This document shows positions 1 through 6,840 of a stretch of DNA of 23,356 nt, piece by piece (within the stretch, counting starts at the first letter, position 1; every line of letters begins with the position of its first letter). The translations under genes were made by a program, and so were the position numbers. The notes beneath the pieces were generated by a model. The model was not told the DNA's origin and did no database searches. It saw nothing but the letters and a program-made list of their open reading frames with translations. The stretch spans positions 1 through 23,356 of the forward strand of contig DIUO01000021.1 in the NCBI GenBank assembly GCA_002422365.1, in the 5' to 3' direction. The DNA comes from Proteobacteria bacterium UBA6156 (GTDB lineage Bacteria; Pseudomonadota; Alphaproteobacteria; UBA2136; UBA6156).

Positions 1-28
1 CCAATAATTATGCAAATGGCTTTAAGTC

Positions 29-1015
29 TTAAATCACAACCCCATCCTCACCCATATCCGGCCCAAACGGGCCTTCATCGTCGGGCAGGGGGGCTTCCAT
101 GTCGCCGGGCTGGGGCACAAAATCATCCATCCGTCGGCCATCGGGCTCGGGCATTTCCAACCAGATAACCGGTTCAGCCTCCGCCGGGGCACTGGGCACC
201 ACCAGCGGCGCATTCACCGGCGGCAGCGCGTCGGCATTGGGCGTGGTGCTCACGCGGTCTATGTGTATCGGGTTCAGCTGGGTGGGTATGCCATACGGGG
301 CAGGGGCCTTCCAATGGCGGGCATCGCGCTGGCGTATATCCCAGCCAATATCCTGCGCGGCATCGCGTAAGGTCGCTTCCACCAGGTCATACATCCGCGC
401 GCGGTCGCGCTCTTTGGTGGGGCCACGGCCATTGTAATCCTGTCGGGGTTGGGTGGGGTCATAGCGGTAGGTGCGCACAAACACAACCTCACTGTTGGGG
501 CGGCGCACGGTGGCCTGCAGCTCCATGTCCACACTGTAGCGGCCCCAGCTGCCACTCCAGAATGTCCCGGTCTTAATCACCGTCTCCAGCCGCTTCAGCT
601 CAAGCTCCACCATATAATGTTTCGGCTGCTTGGGTTTAAAACTTAAAAACTTACCCAGTATGGCAGGCACTTGGTAGCTGGTGCCACCCAGCAGGGTGTC
701 GGGGTCGTATTGGTAAATCAGCTGGTCGCTGCTGTGCAGCTCCATGCTGCGCGGGCGGCGCACGTCGGTAAAGCGCACAATTTCGGTGCTAAAGTCGCCT
801 TTGGCAATCAGGCGCTCTTTTTCGGTTACCGGCTCGCGCGTCCAGGGGCCGGTTTCATCGCGCGGCAGGCGGTTGTCGCGGTCATCAAAGGCTTGCAGCG
901 GGTTGGGCACCTCCATCACACACCCGGCGGCCATGGCCGCCAGCATAATGCACCCTAGCGCAGCGCTTGCGCGGCCAGCACGTTTCCAAATTCGGTCGCC
1001 AAGTCTTTTACGCAT
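29..1015 (-). CDS. Putative lipoprotein of unknown function (328 aa)
   Basis: No family is recognised. The chosen ATG gives a basic N-region (MRKRLGDRIWKR), a hydrophobic stretch and a lipobox-like AAGC with Cys near residue 32, so a membrane-anchored lipoprotein is likely. The mature part has alternating beta-like and helical segments, a run of charged residues, and a Pro/Asp/Glu-rich C-terminus (about the last 60 residues) that is probably disordered. A longer in-frame reading reaches 1159, but it would put about 48 Arg-rich residues before the signal peptide, so I reject it. It overlaps the 3' end of the upstream lipoprotein gene by 61 bases and is the last gene of the prfA-prmC-lipoprotein-lipoprotein run, so translational coupling is likely. 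The SD is weak (GAAAG). The order of central segments resembles that of the upstream lipoprotein, suggesting distant paralogy. Confidence 0.72.
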   Translation of the reverse strand: MRKRLGDRIWKRAGRASAALGCIMLAAMAAGCVMEVPNPLQAFDDRDNRLPRDETGPWTREPVTEKERLIAKGDFSTEIVRFTDVRRPRSMELHSSDQLIYQYDPDTLLGGTSYQVPAILGKFLSFKPKQPKHYMVELELKRLETVIKTGTFWSGSWGRYSVDMELQATVRRPNSEVVFVRTYRYDPTQPRQDYNGRGPTKERDRARMYDLVEATLRDAAQDIGWDIRQRDARHWKAPAPYGIPTQLNPIHIDRVSTTPNADALPPVNAPLVVPSAPAEAEPVIWLEMPEPDGRRMDDFVPQPGDMEAPLPDDEGPFGPDMGEDGVVI

Positions 1016-1515
1016 GCATTCATCACTTTCTGCCACATGGTCGCGTCCCGCACGCCTAAGGTCAAGGGTGCGGCGCCGCGTTGGTCGGCGGGCTGTTGCC
1101 AAAAATCCCCCCACATCGTTGCCCAGCTGTCTATATCGCGGCGCAAAACCGCGTTGCACGTGCTGCTGGTGGCGGCAATCAGGCGTCCATGGGCATCGTG
1201 GCCGCGCAGGCTCACGTTCATGGTCAGGGCATAGCTTTGGGCATTGCGTGTGGCTTCATAGCTGTGCAGCATCACATCCAGCGTGGCGGGCTGGCTGGCA
1301 AACAGGCTGCGCGCCATATTGGCATGCCAGCCCTGCATAAAGGTTTCTATCCGGAACGGCTTCTCCGCCATTAGCATCGTATCATCATGGGGGCGGCGGT
1401 CTTCAAAGGCATTAAGCCGAAAATCATAAGCCCAGGTGCCCAAAGGCGCCACAGGTGTGGTGCTGCATGCAGCCACCACAAGCGCTAACAGCTGGGCTAG
1501 CGCCGCTGTGCGCAC
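955..1515 (-). CDS. Putative lipoprotein of unknown function (186 aa)
   Basis: The product starts with a short signal peptide (RTAALAQLLALVVAAC) ending in a lipobox-like VAAC, which predicts a lipid-anchored periplasmic or outer-membrane protein. The mature domain has beta strands around YALTMNVSLRG and a C-terminal helix (QKVMNACVKDLATEF). I recognise no named family. I prefer the GTG at 1515: a GGGGAC SD lies upstream and the start overlaps the end of prmC by only 19 bases. An in-frame ATG at 1566 would add 17 residues (MAHSGDWVGFGRAGTRG) before the signal peptide and cannot be excluded. Its position directly after prmC suggests read-through expression with the release-factor genes; a functional link to them is not implied. 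Confidence 0.72.
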   Translation of the reverse strand: MRTAALAQLLALVVAACSTTPVAPLGTWAYDFRLNAFEDRRPHDDTMLMAEKPFRIETFMQGWHANMARSLFASQPATLDVMLHSYEATRNAQSYALTMNVSLRGHDAHGRLIAATSSTCNAVLRRDIDSWATMWGDFWQQPADQRGAAPLTLGVRDATMWQKVMNACVKDLATEFGNVLAAQALR

Positions 1516-2381
1516 ACCACGCGTCCCCGCCCGGCCAAATCCAACCCAATCTCCACTGTGTGCCATAATGCGGTGCCTGCGCTGTCCTTATGTTCTTGCA
1601 GCAAGTTTTGCACGGCTGATGCCTGTTGCCAACCGGTTTCAAGGCACAACCAGCCGCCGCTGCGCAGCAACCGCGCACCCCAATGGCCCAGTTTCCGGTA
1701 AAACAGCAACCCATCCGGGTTGGCGTGCTGCCCGGTCAGCGCCACCTTGGGCTCATAATCCCGCACATCGCTTTCCAGTTCGGCCCACTCGGCCTCGGTT
1801 ATATAGGGCGGGTTGCTCACCAGCAGGTCATAGGGCCCGTCCGCCACGGCATCCAGTCCATCGGCCACCCGCACCTCCCACCGCGCGGGGTTCGCATAAT
1901 GCAAAATATTACACCGAGCCACCTCCGCAGCCGCCGCCTCCACCTCCACGCCCACATAGGCCACCCCCGCCCGCTCAGCCAGCAGGGTCGCACCAATACA
2001 ACCGCTGCCCACGCCCAGCTCCAGCACGCGGGCAGGGGCCTCGGCTGCGGCATCTTGCAACCGTTGCAAGCAGGCTTCCACCAGCACTTCGGTGTCGGGG
2101 CGGGGTATCAGCACGGCAGGGGTAACCTCAAATTTCCGCCCATAAAACCAGGCATAGCCCACAATATATTGCAAGGGCTCGCCCGCCAGCCGCCGCGCCA
2201 CCGCCTGCTCTAAAATATCGGCCTTACTCGTATTAAATTCTACATTATTTAAATGTATTGAAGAATCATCTTCAAGCTCCATCGCATGCAGCACCAGCTC
2301 GCGCCCTTCACGCGGTGCCACATCTTTGGTGGCCTCCAACCGCCGCTGAACCTCACGCGCGACCTCTGCCAAGGTTGCCAT
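1497..2381 (-). CDS. prmC: Peptide chain release factor N5-glutamine methyltransferase PrmC (HemK)
   Basis: PrmC uses S-adenosylmethionine to methylate the Gln of the GGQ motif in RF1 and RF2 in the cytoplasm, which raises termination efficiency. The 294-residue protein has the family layout: an N-terminal helical release-factor-binding domain ending in GEPLQYIVG (67-75), the IPRPDTE motif (92-98), SAM motif I ELGVGSG (121-127), and the catalytic NPPY (190-193) in LLVSNPPYITEAEW. The gene follows prfA by 12 bases on the same strand, the usual prfA-prmC operon, so enzyme and substrate are co-expressed. Codons for residues about 36-52 form a strikingly AT-rich island (2226-2275) in an otherwise GC-rich gene; the residues there (EDDSSIHLNNVEFN) are also unusually acidic and polar. 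Confidence 0.96.
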   Translation of the reverse strand: MATLAEVAREVQRRLEATKDVAPREGRELVLHAMELEDDSSIHLNNVEFNTSKADILEQAVARRLAGEPLQYIVGYAWFYGRKFEVTPAVLIPRPDTEVLVEACLQRLQDAAAEAPARVLELGVGSGCIGATLLAERAGVAYVGVEVEAAAAEVARCNILHYANPARWEVRVADGLDAVADGPYDLLVSNPPYITEAEWAELESDVRDYEPKVALTGQHANPDGLLFYRKLGHWGARLLRSGGWLCLETGWQQASAVQNLLQEHKDSAGTALWHTVEIGLDLAGRGRVVCAQRR

Positions 2382-2393
2382 CGGGCAGGGGCC

Positions 2394-3479
2394 TTATTCG
2401 GCCAACGCGGCCAGCCGCTCGGCCTCATCGGCGCGTTGCAGGGCATTCAGTATCTCAAACAGGTTTTTCCCCCCCACCATCACATCCGGCAGGTTATGCA
2501 CAGTCATTTCAATGCGGTGGTCGCTCACGCGGTTTTGGGGGTAGTTATAGGTGCGAATCTTCTCACTCCTATCCCCACTGCCCACCATGGCGCTGCGCTG
2601 GGCGCCGCGTGCGGCGGCGGCTTCTTCCCGCTTGGCGGCCAGCATGCGGCTGCGTAAAATTTTCATGGCTTTATCTTTGTTTTTCAACTGGCTTTTTTCA
2701 TCCTGGCACGCCACCGAAAGCCCGGTCGGAATATGCGTAATCCGCACCGCGCTGTCGGTGGTGTTCACGCTTTGGCCGCCGGGGCCGCTGCTTCGAAACA
2801 CATCAATCCGCAAATCTTTGTCTTCAATTTTCACATCAATTTCTTCGGCTTCCGGCAACACGGCCACCGTGGCGGCGCTGGTGTGCACGCGGCCTTGGGT
2901 TTCGGTGGCGGGCACGCGCTGCACGCGGTGCACGCCGCTTTCAAATTTCAGCTGCCGGAACACATTATGCCCCGCAATCCGGGCAATAACCTCGCGGTAG
3001 CCGCCTTTTTCGGTCTCGCTGGCATCCTGTATTTCCACCCGCCAACCCAAAACGGCGGCCAGGGCGCTGTACATTCGAAACAAATCCCCCGCAAAAATCG
3101 CCGCCTCATCGCCACCCGTCCCGGCCCGGATTTCCAGCATCACGTTGCGGCTGTCATCTTCATCTTTGGGCAGCAGCATCAGTTTCAATTCGTCTTCCAT
3201 GGCCGGAATTTTCTCAATCGCTTCCTCATAATCCAGCTGGGCCAGGTTCTTAAAATCATTATCCTGCTTGGGGTCGGCCATCACCTGTTGGGCTTCTTCC
3301 TTAGAATCCAACATCTTAATGTACGCCTTAAACGCCGTAACAACCTCTTTCAGGTCGGCATATTCGCGGTTCAGCGCGGTCATGCGGCTAATGTCGCGCA
3401 CCACGTCGGGGTTCTGTAAATCGCGTTCCACGGCGGCAAACCGGGATAATATCTTGGTGCCTTGTTCTCTCAAATCCAT
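2394..3479 (-). CDS. prfA: Peptide chain release factor 1 (RF1)
   Basis: RF1 recognises UAA and UAG in the ribosomal A site and triggers peptidyl-tRNA hydrolysis. The 361-residue length is normal for the family. The stop-codon-reading tripeptide is PAT (190-192), the RF1 type rather than the SPF of RF2, and the universal GGQ (234-236) lies in RSSGPGGQSVNTTDSAVRI. The ATG at 3479 has at most a weak SD (AGCAGG), but a GATAGAAG stretch some 6 bases upstream could be a -10 element, so a very short or absent leader is possible. It is the first gene of a run with prmC and two lipoprotein genes. Confidence 0.97.
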   Translation of the reverse strand: MDLREQGTKILSRFAAVERDLQNPDVVRDISRMTALNREYADLKEVVTAFKAYIKMLDSKEEAQQVMADPKQDNDFKNLAQLDYEEAIEKIPAMEDELKLMLLPKDEDDSRNVMLEIRAGTGGDEAAIFAGDLFRMYSALAAVLGWRVEIQDASETEKGGYREVIARIAGHNVFRQLKFESGVHRVQRVPATETQGRVHTSAATVAVLPEAEEIDVKIEDKDLRIDVFRSSGPGGQSVNTTDSAVRITHIPTGLSVACQDEKSQLKNKDKAMKILRSRMLAAKREEAAAARGAQRSAMVGSGDRSEKIRTYNYPQNRVSDHRIEMTVHNLPDVMVGGKNLFEILNALQRADEAERLAALAE

Positions 3480-3600
3480 AGCCTGCTTCTATCCCAACCC
3501 ACCCCCGCACGCAACAACACTTGTAAAATAACCCTTTCCACCCCATATCAACCCTCAAGATACCTCCTCACCATCCGGGTGTGGGGGATCAGGACCATCA

Positions 3601-3636
3601 AGCCGTTTAGAGCGGGGCAGAAGCCCCGATACGGCT
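3601..3636 (+). promoter_or_regulatory. Two-tier stem-loop in the 5' leader of the 3650 gene
   Basis: An outer stem AGCCGT (3601-3606)/ACGGCT (3631-3636) encloses an inner stem CGGGGC (3613-3618)/GCCCCG (3623-3628) with an AGAA loop. It lies 4 bases upstream of the SD-containing segment AGAGGGA (3641-3647) of the 3650 ATG. There is no U-run, so it is not a simple terminator. A leader element controlling the downstream gene is an inference. Confidence 0.5.
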
Positions 3637-3649
3637 ATTCAGAGGGAAC

Positions 3650-4393
3650 ATGAAAATGCTCGACTTCTTTATCGACATGCGCGGCGATACCGCCGCTATC
3701 GCCGCCGGCTGGAACACCTCCGTGTGGGTGTTCTTCCTCGTTTTCACGCTGTTCGTGGTACTCGCCACGATCATCGTCACCCGGCTCTTCACGCGCGGGA
3801 AGAAGCAGCTCCGCAAGGAGCTGGCTGACGCCGAGGCACAGATGGCAAAGGCGAAGAAAACAATCGATGCCTTCAATGGCGGCCGGGATACCAAGTCTCT
3901 CTCCGAAGCGCTTGCGCGGCTCGAAACCAATGCGGCTTCTATCGTGGCCGAAATCGATCGCGCCCGCACGATCCGTTCCTTTGCGCTCGGCTGGGATACA
4001 CTCCAGCCGCACGAACAGGTCGGCGCCAACGGGGTCCGCGTGGCCATCGCTATGGTCGCCGGCGCCGACCACTGGAAGGAGGAAGCCCAGCGCGAGCGCG
4101 ACGAATTTCAGCGGCAGCTCACGGCTGCCAACCGGAAGATCGTCGAGTTCGAGAATGACAACGGCGAGGCTGTTTCTATTCGGAAGCTCAACAAGCTCAT
4201 CAAGGAGAATGGCGAGCTAAGGAACGCCAACGCGGAACTCAAGGCCGAACTGAAGGCCCAGGAGAAAATCGAAAATCTCCAAACCACCCACAGCGGCCAA
4301 TTCGCCGACATCGCCAAAACCTCAGTCACAGGCAGGCTGGGCAACGGCGGCGGCAACAAGAAGGGCGGCAACACTCAACAGGCCAACCCGTAA
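3650..4393 (+). CDS. Orphan membrane-anchored coiled-coil protein (247 aa)
   Basis: No family is recognised. After about 23 residues comes one clear transmembrane segment (residues about 24-44, WVFFLVFTLFVVLATIIV), then a basic patch (RLFTRGKKQLRK). Long heptad-like helices rich in Glu, Lys, Ala and Gln follow (about 52-110 and 140-210). A Gly/Asn/Gln-rich tail (GNGGGNKKGGNTQQ) closes the protein. This suggests a single-pass protein with a cytoplasmic coiled coil, perhaps scaffolding or sensing. The ATG has a good SD (AGAGGGA) and follows a structured leader. A strong terminator sits about 25 bases after the stop, so the gene is a self-contained unit between divergent prfA and convergent rpsU. 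The conserved-looking middle (RSFALGWDTLQPHEQVGANGV) is the best seed for homology searches. Confidence 0.8.
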   Translation: MKMLDFFIDMRGDTAAIAAGWNTSVWVFFLVFTLFVVLATIIVTRLFTRGKKQLRKELADAEAQMAKAKKTIDAFNGGRDTKSLSEALARLETNAASIVAEIDRARTIRSFALGWDTLQPHEQVGANGVRVAIAMVAGADHWKEEAQRERDEFQRQLTAANRKIVEFENDNGEAVSIRKLNKLIKENGELRNANAELKAELKAQEKIENLQTTHSGQFADIAKTSVTGRLGNGGGNKKGGNTQQANP

Positions 4394-4418
4394 GGGCCAT
4401 CCGACTCACGAAACGAAG

Positions 4419-4441
4419 AAACCCCCGGTCTCCGGGGGTTT
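4419..4441. terminator. Bidirectional rho-independent terminator
   Basis: A 10-bp perfect stem AAACCCCCGG (4419-4428)/CCGGGGGTTT (4432-4441) with a 3-base TCT loop. It lies between the stop of the 3650 gene on plus and the stop of rpsU on minus (4454). T-rich sequence follows the stem on both strands, so it can end both convergent transcripts. Confidence 0.85.
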
Positions 4442-4453
4442 CGCCATTTCTAA

Positions 4454-4654
4454 CTACATCTCGTAATTACGCTTGCTGTCGTTCTTTTTCGAGCGACGCA
4501 CGCCTTCGCGGTTCAGGCGGGCGCGTTTTTCAAACGGCTTTTCGTGGTAGCGGCGTTGGCGCAGTTCGCGGAACAAACCTTCGCGGTTCATCAGCTTCTT
4601 CAAGCGGCGCAGGGCCTGCTCAACGTCGTTATGGAAAACATCCACACGTACCAT
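4454..4654 (-). CDS. rpsU: 30S ribosomal protein bS21
   Basis: bS21 is a small basic protein of the 30S platform, near the 3' end of 16S rRNA, that helps initiation. The 66-residue product shows the family pattern: VDVFHNDVEQALRRLKKLMNREGLFREL, then RRYHEKPFEKRARL and a basic C-terminus (RRSKKNDSKR). I choose the ATG at 4654 (MVRVDVF), with GGTGA 6 bases upstream, because it matches family starts; a GTG at 4663 would add only three residues (MNI). The gene stands alone on minus and ends into the shared terminator at 4419-4441. The upstream leader contains a GCCGCG/CGCGGC stem (4688-4693/4708-4713), which may be regulatory. Confidence 0.94.
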   Translation of the reverse strand: MVRVDVFHNDVEQALRRLKKLMNREGLFRELRQRRYHEKPFEKRARLNREGVRRSKKNDSKRNYEM

Positions 4655-4739
4655 AATATTCACCAGCCTTTCAAAATCTTAGCACATGCCGCGGGCCCCA
4701 TGCCACACGCGGCTATGGCGCTTGTGTGCCCCATTTACC

Positions 4740-4768
4740 CTAACATTGCAAGCGTTTTTTCATAAAAT
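4740..4768 (+). promoter_or_regulatory. Candidate sigma70-type promoter for the UbiG-like gene
   Basis: CTAACA (4740-4745), a 17-base spacer, then TAAAAT (4763-4768); the hexamers match consensus at 4/6 and 5/6. Predicted initiation near 4775 would give a leader of about 44 nt made almost entirely of the A/C-rich repeats at 4776-4813. Confidence 0.45.
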
Positions 4769-4775
4769 ACAGCCC

Positions 4776-4813
4776 AAACACTAGACACTCAACACGAAAC
4801 ACTAAACACTAAA
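4776..4813 (+). repeat. A/C-rich repetitive leader (AAACACT/ACACGAA type)
   Basis: Degenerate short repeats such as AAACACTAAACACTAAA and ACACGAAACACT fill the space directly before the 4819 start codon, where no SD is present. The same kind of sequence precedes gatA, the 14063 flavoprotein gene and uppS. Confidence 0.75.
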
Positions 4814-4818
4814 TACCC

Positions 4819-5577
4819 ATGGCCCGTAAAAAACTCGTGCACACGCTTTCTATCGCCCAAATATCGGCGGCGTTGCGGCACCCGCGTGCCCGGAAGGATA
4901 TCTACCACGACTACAACCTCCTCCGGCAACGCTATGTGCTGGAGCAAGCCGCGCGGCATTTTAACCTTCGCGACGACGACCCCGCGCCCCTGTTCGGCAA
5001 AACGTTGCTGGATGTCGGCTGCGGCGAATCCCCCATCGGCCAGTTTTTGGCCCTGTCCGGCGCCGATATCACCGCGATCGACGACAACCCCACCGTGCTG
5101 GCCCAGGCCGAAGCCGCCGCCGTCTCCTTCGGCGCGCCCATCACTTTCCATGCGGTCGGGCCGCAAAAGCTGCTGAATACCCGTAAGTTCGATATCATTC
5201 TGGCGCTGGATGTGCTGGAAGACACACCCGACCCCGCCAAAATGGTCTGGATGCTCAAGCAAATCCTCGCCCCCGGCGGCATCATCATTTTTTCGCACAT
5301 CAACCACACCTTCCGCGCGTGGCTCTATCACATTGTGCTCTCCAGCTACATTTACGGCCGCACGCCGCGGGGCAGCCGCAGCTTCCGGCGCTTTCACCGC
5401 CCTCAGCAACTGGCTACCTTGTGCCACAAGGTGGGGCTGCAACTCACGCATGTGCAGGGGCTCAAGTTCAGCCTCAAGCGCCAAACCTGGAAAATCTCCG
5501 CCAACATGCGCACCCGCTACCTCGCCGTCGCCACCCAGGCACCCGCCAAACCGAACGAACTCCGCAAACGCGCCTAA
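4819..5577 (+). CDS. Class I SAM-dependent methyltransferase, UbiG-like
   Basis: SAM motif I LLDVGCGESPIG lies near residues 57-68, followed by an acidic loop (ITAIDDNP) and motif II/III-like segments (FDIILALDVLEDTPDP and LAPGGIIIFSHINHT). The C-terminal half (SYIYGRTPRGSRSFRRFHRPQQL, then GLKFSLKRQTWKIS and NMRTRYLAVAT) follows the pattern of UbiG, the O-methyltransferase of ubiquinone synthesis. However, the N-terminal WWDP segment usual in UbiG is absent, so true UbiG function is uncertain; another small-molecule O-methyltransferase is possible. There is no SD before the ATG; an A/C-rich repetitive leader occupies that place. It converges on grxC with 21 bases between the stops. No other quinone-pathway gene is visible here. 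Confidence 0.85.
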   Translation: MARKKLVHTLSIAQISAALRHPRARKDIYHDYNLLRQRYVLEQAARHFNLRDDDPAPLFGKTLLDVGCGESPIGQFLALSGADITAIDDNPTVLAQAEAAAVSFGAPITFHAVGPQKLLNTRKFDIILALDVLEDTPDPAKMVWMLKQILAPGGIIIFSHINHTFRAWLYHIVLSSYIYGRTPRGSRSFRRFHRPQQLATLCHKVGLQLTHVQGLKFSLKRQTWKISANMRTRYLAVATQAPAKPNELRKRA

Positions 5578-5598
5578 CCGCAAAAATCATTTAACAGT

Positions 5599-5862
5599 TT
5601 AATCCAGCTTGGCCAGCATTGGCTTTAACTTGCCATTGTCGTGCAGGTCATACAAATCATCGCAACCCCCAATGCCCAGGTTGTTAATGAATATCTGCGG
5701 CACCGTGCGCGCACCCGGGCGGCGCACCATCAGTTCATCCATTTTGGCGGGCTCGGCGTTAAGGTCGTGCTCGGTGTAGTCCACGCCCAGCTGGTCCAGC
5801 AGCAACTTGGCTTTGTCGCAATAGGGGCAGTAATCTTTGGTGTAAATCTCTACAAATGCCAT
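5599..5862 (-). CDS. grxC: Glutaredoxin 3 (GrxC)
   Basis: A monomeric dithiol glutaredoxin that reduces disulfides and mixed disulfides with glutathione in the cytoplasm. The 87-residue protein has the active site CPYC (12-15) in YTKDYCPYCDKAK, the cis-proline segment TVPQIFI, and the glutathione-binding GGCDDLYDLHDNGKL near the C-terminus. The ATG at 5862 has an ideal SD (AAGGA, 8 bases upstream). An in-frame extension to 5898 would add MFHFLSRERTFA, which is outside the fold and contains the SD itself, so I reject it. It is a single gene with its own promoter candidate at 5907-5935. Confidence 0.95.
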   Translation of the reverse strand: MAFVEIYTKDYCPYCDKAKLLLDQLGVDYTEHDLNAEPAKMDELMVRRPGARTVPQIFINNLGIGGCDDLYDLHDNGKLKPMLAKLD

Positions 5863-5906
5863 GGCAAACGTCCTTTCTCGGCTTAAAAAATGAAACACAT
5901 GGCCAC

Positions 5907-5935
5907 ATTGTTCCGTAAACCCGGTATGGCGTCAA
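5907..5935 (-). promoter_or_regulatory. Candidate promoter for grxC
   Basis: On minus: TTGACG (5935-5930), a 17-base spacer, then AACAAT (5912-5907). Initiation near 5900 would give a leader of about 40 nt containing the grxC SD. Confidence 0.5.
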
Positions 5936-6006
5936 ACATGCATTTCTGCCTCTGCCTTGGGCGCGGCCTCTGGCCCTTGCCTGCACATGCACCTAAGGTT
6001 GAGGGC

Positions 6007-6756
6007 ATGAAATCGCCCCGCCCCACCGAAACCGAACTCCTCACCCGCCTCCAAACCGAGTTCCCGTTCCCCAACTACTTCTACCTCGGCTTCGGGGCGC
6101 AGCTCACTTTGCTGCAAACCGTGCGCAAGTGGCTGCCCGGCGGCGGTACAGTGCTGGATATCGGCTGCGGCCCGCTCGACAAAACCGCCCTGCTGGCGTG
6201 GGATGGCTACGAATGCCACGCCGTCGACGACCTCGCCGACCCCTGGCACCGGGAAGGGGACAACCTGAAAAAAATCAAAAAATTCGCAAAAGACACCGGC
6301 ATCACGCTGACAGTCTCCGAAGGCGAAACTCTGCCCGCCGAGCCGAAAAAGGCCGACGCCGTCCTGCTGCTCGATATCCTCGAGCACCTGCATTCCAGCC
6401 CCAAACCGCTCATGCAGGCCGCGCTGAACCGCCTCAATTCGGGCGGCATCATCGTCATCACCGTGCCCAGTGCCGTCAACATCCGCAAGCGAATCGACGT
6501 GCTGATGGGCCGCACCAACATGCCGCCCTACCAGCAGTTTTTCCAGGCCGAAACCTGGCGCGGCCACGTGCGGGAATACTGCAAAGACGACCTCGTCCAA
6601 CTCGCCGCCCTCATGCAGCTGCCGGTGCTGGAGCTCCGGGGCATCGACCAAATGCTCGGCGTGCTTCCGCCCATGCTGCACAAGCCGTATTTGTTTGTAA
6701 CAAAATATCTTCCGGGGCTGAAGGACAGCTGGCTGCTCGTGGTACGCAAGCCATAG
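6007..6756 (+). CDS. Class I SAM-dependent methyltransferase (249 aa)
   Basis: A Methyltransf_23-like enzyme. Motif I is VLDIGCGPLDKTALLA at about residues 48-63, the acidic position after strand 2 is in HAVDD, and the post-motif region ADAVLLLDILEHLHSSPKPLM plus LNSGGIIVITVPS is typical of the superfamily. The part after it (NIRKRIDVLMGRTNMPPYQQFF, then GHVREYCKDDLVQLAALM) resembles methyltransferases of surface-polysaccharide and secondary-metabolite loci, but the substrate cannot be read from sequence. I choose the ATG at 6007, preceded by GAGGG; the open frame extends back to 5890 but that part is Cys/His/Pro-rich and unlike the family. A 10-bp inverted repeat lies between it and the VirB11-like gene. 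Confidence 0.85.
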   Translation: MKSPRPTETELLTRLQTEFPFPNYFYLGFGAQLTLLQTVRKWLPGGGTVLDIGCGPLDKTALLAWDGYECHAVDDLADPWHREGDNLKKIKKFAKDTGITLTVSEGETLPAEPKKADAVLLLDILEHLHSSPKPLMQAALNRLNSGGIIVITVPSAVNIRKRIDVLMGRTNMPPYQQFFQAETWRGHVREYCKDDLVQLAALMQLPVLELRGIDQMLGVLPPMLHKPYLFVTKYLPGLKDSWLLVVRKP

Positions 6757-6797
6757 CGGGTTGCGGCAATCGCGCCGGGGCCCTTGCGGAAGGGGCA

Positions 6798-6823
6798 TAT
6801 TTTGGCCAAAATGGGCCAAAATA
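6798..6823. repeat. Perfect 10-bp inverted repeat upstream of the VirB11-like gene
   Basis: TATTTTGGCC (6798-6807) and GGCCAAAATA (6814-6823) are separated by 6 bases. The segment also contains two direct copies of GGCCAAAAT (6804-6812 and 6814-6822), exactly 10 bp apart. It lies 17 bases before the GTG start at 6841. It could be an operator or a weak terminator for the upstream methyltransferase gene. Confidence 0.55.
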
Positions 6824-6840
6824 ACAATGTCTGGTAATCC

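Noticed and set aside
1..28. Sequence beyond the last lipoprotein stop
   Set aside because: Only 28 bases, AT-rich, with no hairpin or gene that can be supported.
2733..3419. 228-codon open frame on plus opposite prfA
   Set aside because: His/Phe/Gly/Gln-rich shadow of RF1; no recognisable family or SD.
4776..4813. A/C-rich repeats considered as a CRISPR array or telomere-like tract
   Set aside because: Units are 6-8 bases, irregular and without spacers; a leader repeat is the simpler reading.
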